The translations under genes and the position numbers were made by a program. A DNA stretch of 64,000 nt, taken from the NCBI RefSeq assembly GCF_000172795.2, contig NZ_CP020947.1, positions 3,289,001 through 3,353,000 of the forward strand, given 5' to 3'. The notes under the pieces are model-generated. The model saw only the letters and a list, made by a program, of their open reading frames with translations, searched no databases and was not told where the DNA came from. The stretch is from Rhizobium sp. CIAT894. GTDB taxonomy: Bacteria > Pseudomonadota > Alphaproteobacteria > Rhizobiales > Rhizobiaceae. Positions 61,016-64,000 of this stretch are shown here, in pieces. The stretch's first letter is position 1, and each line of letters opens with the position of its first letter.

Positions 61016-62769
61016 CCGCCGCCGAAACCGCCCGCCGGACAGGTTGGGACGACAAGCCGCTCGTCCGGATCGACGGCGTCACCAAGCGCTTCGGTGACGC
61101 GCCCGCCGCCCTCGACGCCGTCTCCGGCGTCATTGGCGGCAGCGCCATCACCGGCCTCGTCGGCCCCGATGGCGCCGGCAAGACGACGCTGATCCGGCTG
61201 ATGACCGGCCTGATGCTGCCGGATACGGGAACAGTAGAAGTCCTCGGCTTCGACACCCGAAAAAATGCCGCCGGCATCCAGGCGGCGATCGGCTACATGC
61301 CGCAGCGCTTCGGCCTCTATGAGGACCTCTCCGTGCAGGAGAACCTCGATCTCTATGCCGACCTGCGCGGCCTGCCGAAGAGCGACCGCGCCGGCGCCTT
61401 CGACGAACTGCTCACCTTCACCGACCTCAAGCGTTTCACCGGCCGGCTCGCCGGAAAGCTGTCCGGCGGCATGAAACAGAAGCTCGGCCTCGCCTGCGCG
61501 CTGCTGAAGAAGCCGCGCCTGCTGCTGCTCGACGAGCCGGGCGTCGGCGTCGACCCGATCTCGCGCCGCGACCTCTGGAAGATGGTCGAGAACCTGACCA
61601 GGGAAGGCATCGGCGTGCTCTGGTCGACCGCCTATCTCGACGAGGCCGAGGCCTGCGATCATGTGCTGCTGCTGAACCAGGGAAAACTGCTTTTCTCGGG
61701 AAAACCGGAGGAAATGACCGAGCGTGTCAACGGCCGCGTCTTCCGGGTCTCGGATGTCTCTGGCCGCCGCCGCCAGGTTCTTGCCGAGCTGCTGCAGGCC
61801 GATGGCGTTATCGACGGCGTGATCCAGGGCGAGGCGATCCGCCTGGTCGCTGCCAGCGGCAAGACGCCCGATATCGGCAAGGCCGGCGACCGAGCATCGC
61901 TCGCCTCCGCCCCGCCCCGCTTCGAGGATGCCTTTGTCGACATGCTCGGCGGCGGCCCCGGCGGCCGCTCCAGGCTTGCAGAAGCGCAAGAGCCGCTGAA
62001 GGCCGAGGACGACCGGCCGGTGATCGAGGCCAAGGGACTGACCAAGCGCTTCGGCGATTTCACCGCCGCCGACGATATCAGCTTCGATATCCGCCGCGGC
62101 GAGATCTTCGGCCTGCTCGGCCCGAACGGCGCCGGCAAATCCACCACCTTCAAGATGCTCTGCGGCCTGCTGAAGCCAACCAGCGGCGAAGGCCGCGTCG
62201 CCGGTTTCGATCTCCGCCGCGATGCCGCCGAAGCCCGCAACCAGCTTGGCTACATGGCGCAGAAATTCTCGCTCTATGGCGACCTCACCGTCATGCAGAA
62301 CCTCGAATTCTTCGCCGGCGTCTACGGCCTTCGCGGTCAGCGCAAGCGCGAGCGCATCGCGCTGATGGCCGGCATTTTCGATTTTGGCCGCCACGCCCGC
62401 GAACCCGCCAAGGACCTGCCGCTTGGCCTGAAGCAGCGCCTGGCGCTTGCCTGCGCCGTCATGCATGAGCCGCACGCCCTGTTCCTGGACGAGCCGACAT
62501 CAGGTGTCGATCCGATCACAAGGCGCGAGTTCTGGACGCATATCAACGCGCTTGTGGAAAAAGGCGTCACCGTGCTCGTCACCACCCATTTCATGGACGA
62601 GGCGGAATATTGCGACCGCATCTCGCTGATCTATCGCGGCCGCTCGATCGCGCTCGGTTCGCCCGATGAACTGAAGGCCCGCGTCGTGACCAAGGAACAG
62701 CCAGACCCGACGATGGAGGACGCCTTCATCGCCCTGGTGCAGCAATCAGAAACGGAGGATGCCGCATGA
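61012..62769 (+). CDS. ybhF: ABC exporter ATPase with two nucleotide-binding domains (YbhF-like)
   Basis: This 585-residue protein contains two ABC ATPase domains in tandem. The first has Walker [17 protein letters not shown], signature [13 protein letters not shown] and Walker [18 protein letters not shown]. The second has [16 protein letters not shown], a degenerate signature [13 protein letters not shown] and [16 protein letters not shown]. The degenerate C-terminal signature (LPLG for LSGG) is also what I recall from E. coli YbhF, so it is family-wide and not damage. It powers the ABC-2-type permeases that follow. Confidence 0.95.
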   Translation: MTAAETARRTGWDDKPLVRIDGVTKRFGDAPAALDAVSGVIGGSAITGLVGPDGAGKTTLIRLMTGLMLPDTGTVEVLGFDTRKNAAGIQAAIGYMPQRFGLYEDLSVQENLDLYADLRGLPKSDRAGAFDELLTFTDLKRFTGRLAGKLSGGMKQKLGLACALLKKPRLLLLDEPGVGVDPISRRDLWKMVENLTREGIGVLWSTAYLDEAEACDHVLLLNQGKLLFSGKPEEMTERVNGRVFRVSDVSGRRRQVLAELLQADGVIDGVIQGEAIRLVAASGKTPDIGKAGDRASLASAPPRFEDAFVDMLGGGPGGRSRLAEAQEPLKAEDDRPVIEAKGLTKRFGDFTAADDISFDIRRGEIFGLLGPNGAGKSTTFKMLCGLLKPTSGEGRVAGFDLRRDAAEARNQLGYMAQKFSLYGDLTVMQNLEFFAGVYGLRGQRKRERIALMAGIFDFGRHAREPAKDLPLGLKQRLALACAVMHEPHALFLDEPTSGVDPITRREFWTHINALVEKGVTVLVTTHFMDEAEYCDRISLIYRGRSIALGSPDELKARVVTKEQPDPTMEDAFIALVQQSETEDAA

Positions 62770-63893
62770 GCACCTCTTCCGGCCGGCTTCGGCGTTTGTT
62801 TGCCCTCGTGCGCAAGGAAAGCTTCCAGGCGATCCGCGATCCGAGCAGCATCCTCATCGCCTTCGTATTGCCGCTGATCCTGCTGTTTCTCTTCGGCTAC
62901 GGTGTCTCGCTCGATACCACCCGCACCCGCATCGGCCTGGTGACCGAGGAGATGACGCCGCTGACGCAGGATCTGTCGGCGAGTTTCCAGGCCTCGCGCT
63001 ATTTCGATGTGACGATCGGCCGTGACCGGCGCCTGTTCGAGGACGATTTGGTGACCGGCAAGGTGCGCGGCATCGTCATCATCCCCGCCGAGTTCACCAC
63101 GCGCTACACCGCCGGCAATCGCCCCGTCATCCAGGTGATCGTCGACGGCTCCGACCCGAACACGGCGAATTTCGTGCAGAATTATGCGCAGGGCGCCGTT
63201 GCCAACTGGGAGCAGCAAAGGCGGGCTGATGTCGCCTCGCACAGCCCTGCCGTCGCGGTCGAGCAGCGCTTCTGGTTCAACCCGGAACTCACCAGCCGCA
63301 ATTTCCTGGTGCCGGGCTCGATCGCCATTGTCATGACGCTTGTGGGCACGCTGCTCACCTCGCTCGTCGTCGCCCGCGAATGGGAACGCGGCACGATGGA
63401 AGCGATGATGGCGACGCCGGTGACGGCGGTCGAACTGCTCGCCGGCAAGATCTTGCCTTATTTCCTGCTCGGCCTCACCTCGATGACGCTCTGCGTGCTG
63501 CTGGCGGTCTTTCTCTTCGGCGTGCCCTTCCGCGGCTCGGTCGTCGCGCTTTACGCGCTGTCGGCCGCCTTCCTGATCCCGGCGCTCGGCCAGGGCCTGC
63601 TGATCTCGACGGCGACGAAGAACCAGTTCCTCGCCTCGCAACTGGCGCTGATCTCAGCCTTCCTGCCGGCCTTCCTGCTGTCGGGCTTCCTGTTCGAGAT
63701 CAATTCCATGCCCGAAGTCATCCAATGGATCACCTTCATCGTGCCGGCACGCTACCTGATCCCCAGCCTGCAGACCGTGTTTCTCGCCGGCGACATCTGG
63801 CCGATGTTCGGAAAAGCGATCTCCGTCATGCTGACGATCGGCGCCATCATGTTCGTGCTGGCCGCACGCAGCACCAGAAAGAGGATCGGCTGA
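62766..63893 (+). CDS. ybhS: ABC-2-type permease (YbhS-like)
   Basis: The 375-residue permease has an N-terminal cytosolic segment RRLFALVRKESFQAIRDPSS, the first helix (LIAFVLPLILLFLFGYGV), a large periplasmic loop (about 55-170) and five more helices, with EWERGTMEAMMATPVTAVEL and FLLSGFLFEINSMPEVIQWI as family marks. It pairs with the next gene, YbhR-like, as a heterodimer. It overlaps ybhF by ATGA. In E. coli YbhFSR exports toxic compounds and possibly Na+; the substrate in rhizobia is unknown. Confidence 0.94.
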   Translation: MSTSSGRLRRLFALVRKESFQAIRDPSSILIAFVLPLILLFLFGYGVSLDTTRTRIGLVTEEMTPLTQDLSASFQASRYFDVTIGRDRRLFEDDLVTGKVRGIVIIPAEFTTRYTAGNRPVIQVIVDGSDPNTANFVQNYAQGAVANWEQQRRADVASHSPAVAVEQRFWFNPELTSRNFLVPGSIAIVMTLVGTLLTSLVVAREWERGTMEAMMATPVTAVELLAGKILPYFLLGLTSMTLCVLLAVFLFGVPFRGSVVALYALSAAFLIPALGQGLLISTATKNQFLASQLALISAFLPAFLLSGFLFEINSMPEVIQWITFIVPARYLIPSLQTVFLAGDIWPMFGKAISVMLTIGAIMFVLAARSTRKRIG

Positions 63894-63894
63894 G

Positions 63895-64000
63895 ATGGGA
63901 TGGACGAGGCTTTACGCCCTGATCGTCAAGGAACTGCTCGCCGTGCTGCGCGACCCCAAGGGCCGCGCTATCCTGATCGGCCCGCCGATCGTTCAGCTCC
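63895..64000 (+). CDS. ybhR: ABC-2-type permease (YbhR-like), cut by the window edge
   Basis: The first 35 codons read MGWTRLYALIVKELLAVLRD, then PKGRAILIGPPIVQL, which matches the opening of YbhR/DrrB-type permeases and parallels the start of ybhS. The ATG comes one base after the ybhS stop codon (TGAGATGG). The gene continues past base 64000. It should be the second half of the YbhSR permease pair. Confidence 0.9.
   Translation, partial: MGWTRLYALIVKELLAVLRDPKGRAILIGPPIVQL

Noticed and set aside
60916..62475. 519-codon minus-strand frame
   Set aside because: Antisense shadow of the YbhF-like gene; the plus strand carries complete Walker motifs.

Overview
The window looks like chromosomal DNA of a Rhizobium of the leguminosarum/etli group. 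It is GC-rich, genes are closely packed with many ATGA, TGATG and TTGA overlaps, and GTG and TTG starts are common. The gene content is typical of that group: an acidic exopolysaccharide (EPS) cluster of the pss type with prsD/prsE secretion genes, a Rap-like cadherin-domain protein, DUF1236 and DUF982 proteins and dispersed palindromic repeats. No tRNA, rRNA, CRISPR array or prophage was seen.

Layout. 1-4.3 kb is a scrap heap: a complete IS66-family element (611-3417, exact 8-bp target duplications) sits inside the remnant of a beta-helix protein gene, next to the 3' end of a second leucyl-tRNA synthetase gene. 4.5-12.1 kb holds a gluzincin-like HExxH protein, an acyltransferase-3/SGNH O-acetyltransferase and a run of small envelope or stress-type proteins (DUF982, BON, two DUF1236) ending with a DUF882/M15-type cell-wall enzyme. 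12.1-13.4 kb is mostly non-coding and AT-rich in its middle. 13.4-19.6 kb carries a YcaO-TfuA pair (predicted thioamide-forming) with an unknown partner protein, an XRE regulator, a methyltransferase and hypothetical proteins.

19.8-48.1 kb is the EPS factory. It contains a GH10 protein, a GT4, a hexapeptide acetyltransferase and an ExoV-like pyruvyl transferase in one operon. Next come a Wzx flippase, a second pyruvyl transferase and four glycosyltransferases, followed by PssD/PssE, the split glucuronosyltransferase. On the minus strand follow an SGNH hydrolase, the PrsE/PrsD type I exporter and its probable substrate, a PlyA-like beta-helix glycanase. A two-domain Rap-like lectin lies divergently. 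The assembly block then reads Wzy (PssT), outer-membrane OPX lipoprotein (PssN), PssO-like and PCP/BY-kinase (PssP). UDP-glucose dehydrogenase (rkpK/exo5) supplies UDP-glucuronate. Repeat units would be built on a lipid carrier, decorated with acetyl and pyruvyl groups, flipped, polymerised, exported and trimmed by secreted glycanase.

48.1-58.9 kb mixes housekeeping genes and sugar-nucleotide supply: a PPP-type phosphatase, a KTSC protein, an MhqD/MhqO-like pair with a perfect 10-bp inverted-repeat operator, ung, and a 962-codon phosphomannomutase/mannose-1-phosphate guanylyltransferase fusion that turns on a T6 tract. An EEP-family membrane protein and an LpsL-type UDP-glucuronate epimerase follow. 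59.3-64.0 kb is a CecR-type TetR regulator followed by a YbhG-YbhF-YbhS-YbhR ABC exporter operon that runs off the end. The regulator has a near-consensus promoter that predicts a leaderless transcript.

The observations most worth a second look are the precursor-less YcaO/TfuA locus with a missing canonical start, the fusion created by a homopolymer tract, the truncated second LeuRS, the leaderless regulator, and the shared cadherin-like domain in the PlyA-like and Rap-like proteins. All family names come from reading the translations and from general knowledge; no database search was run.
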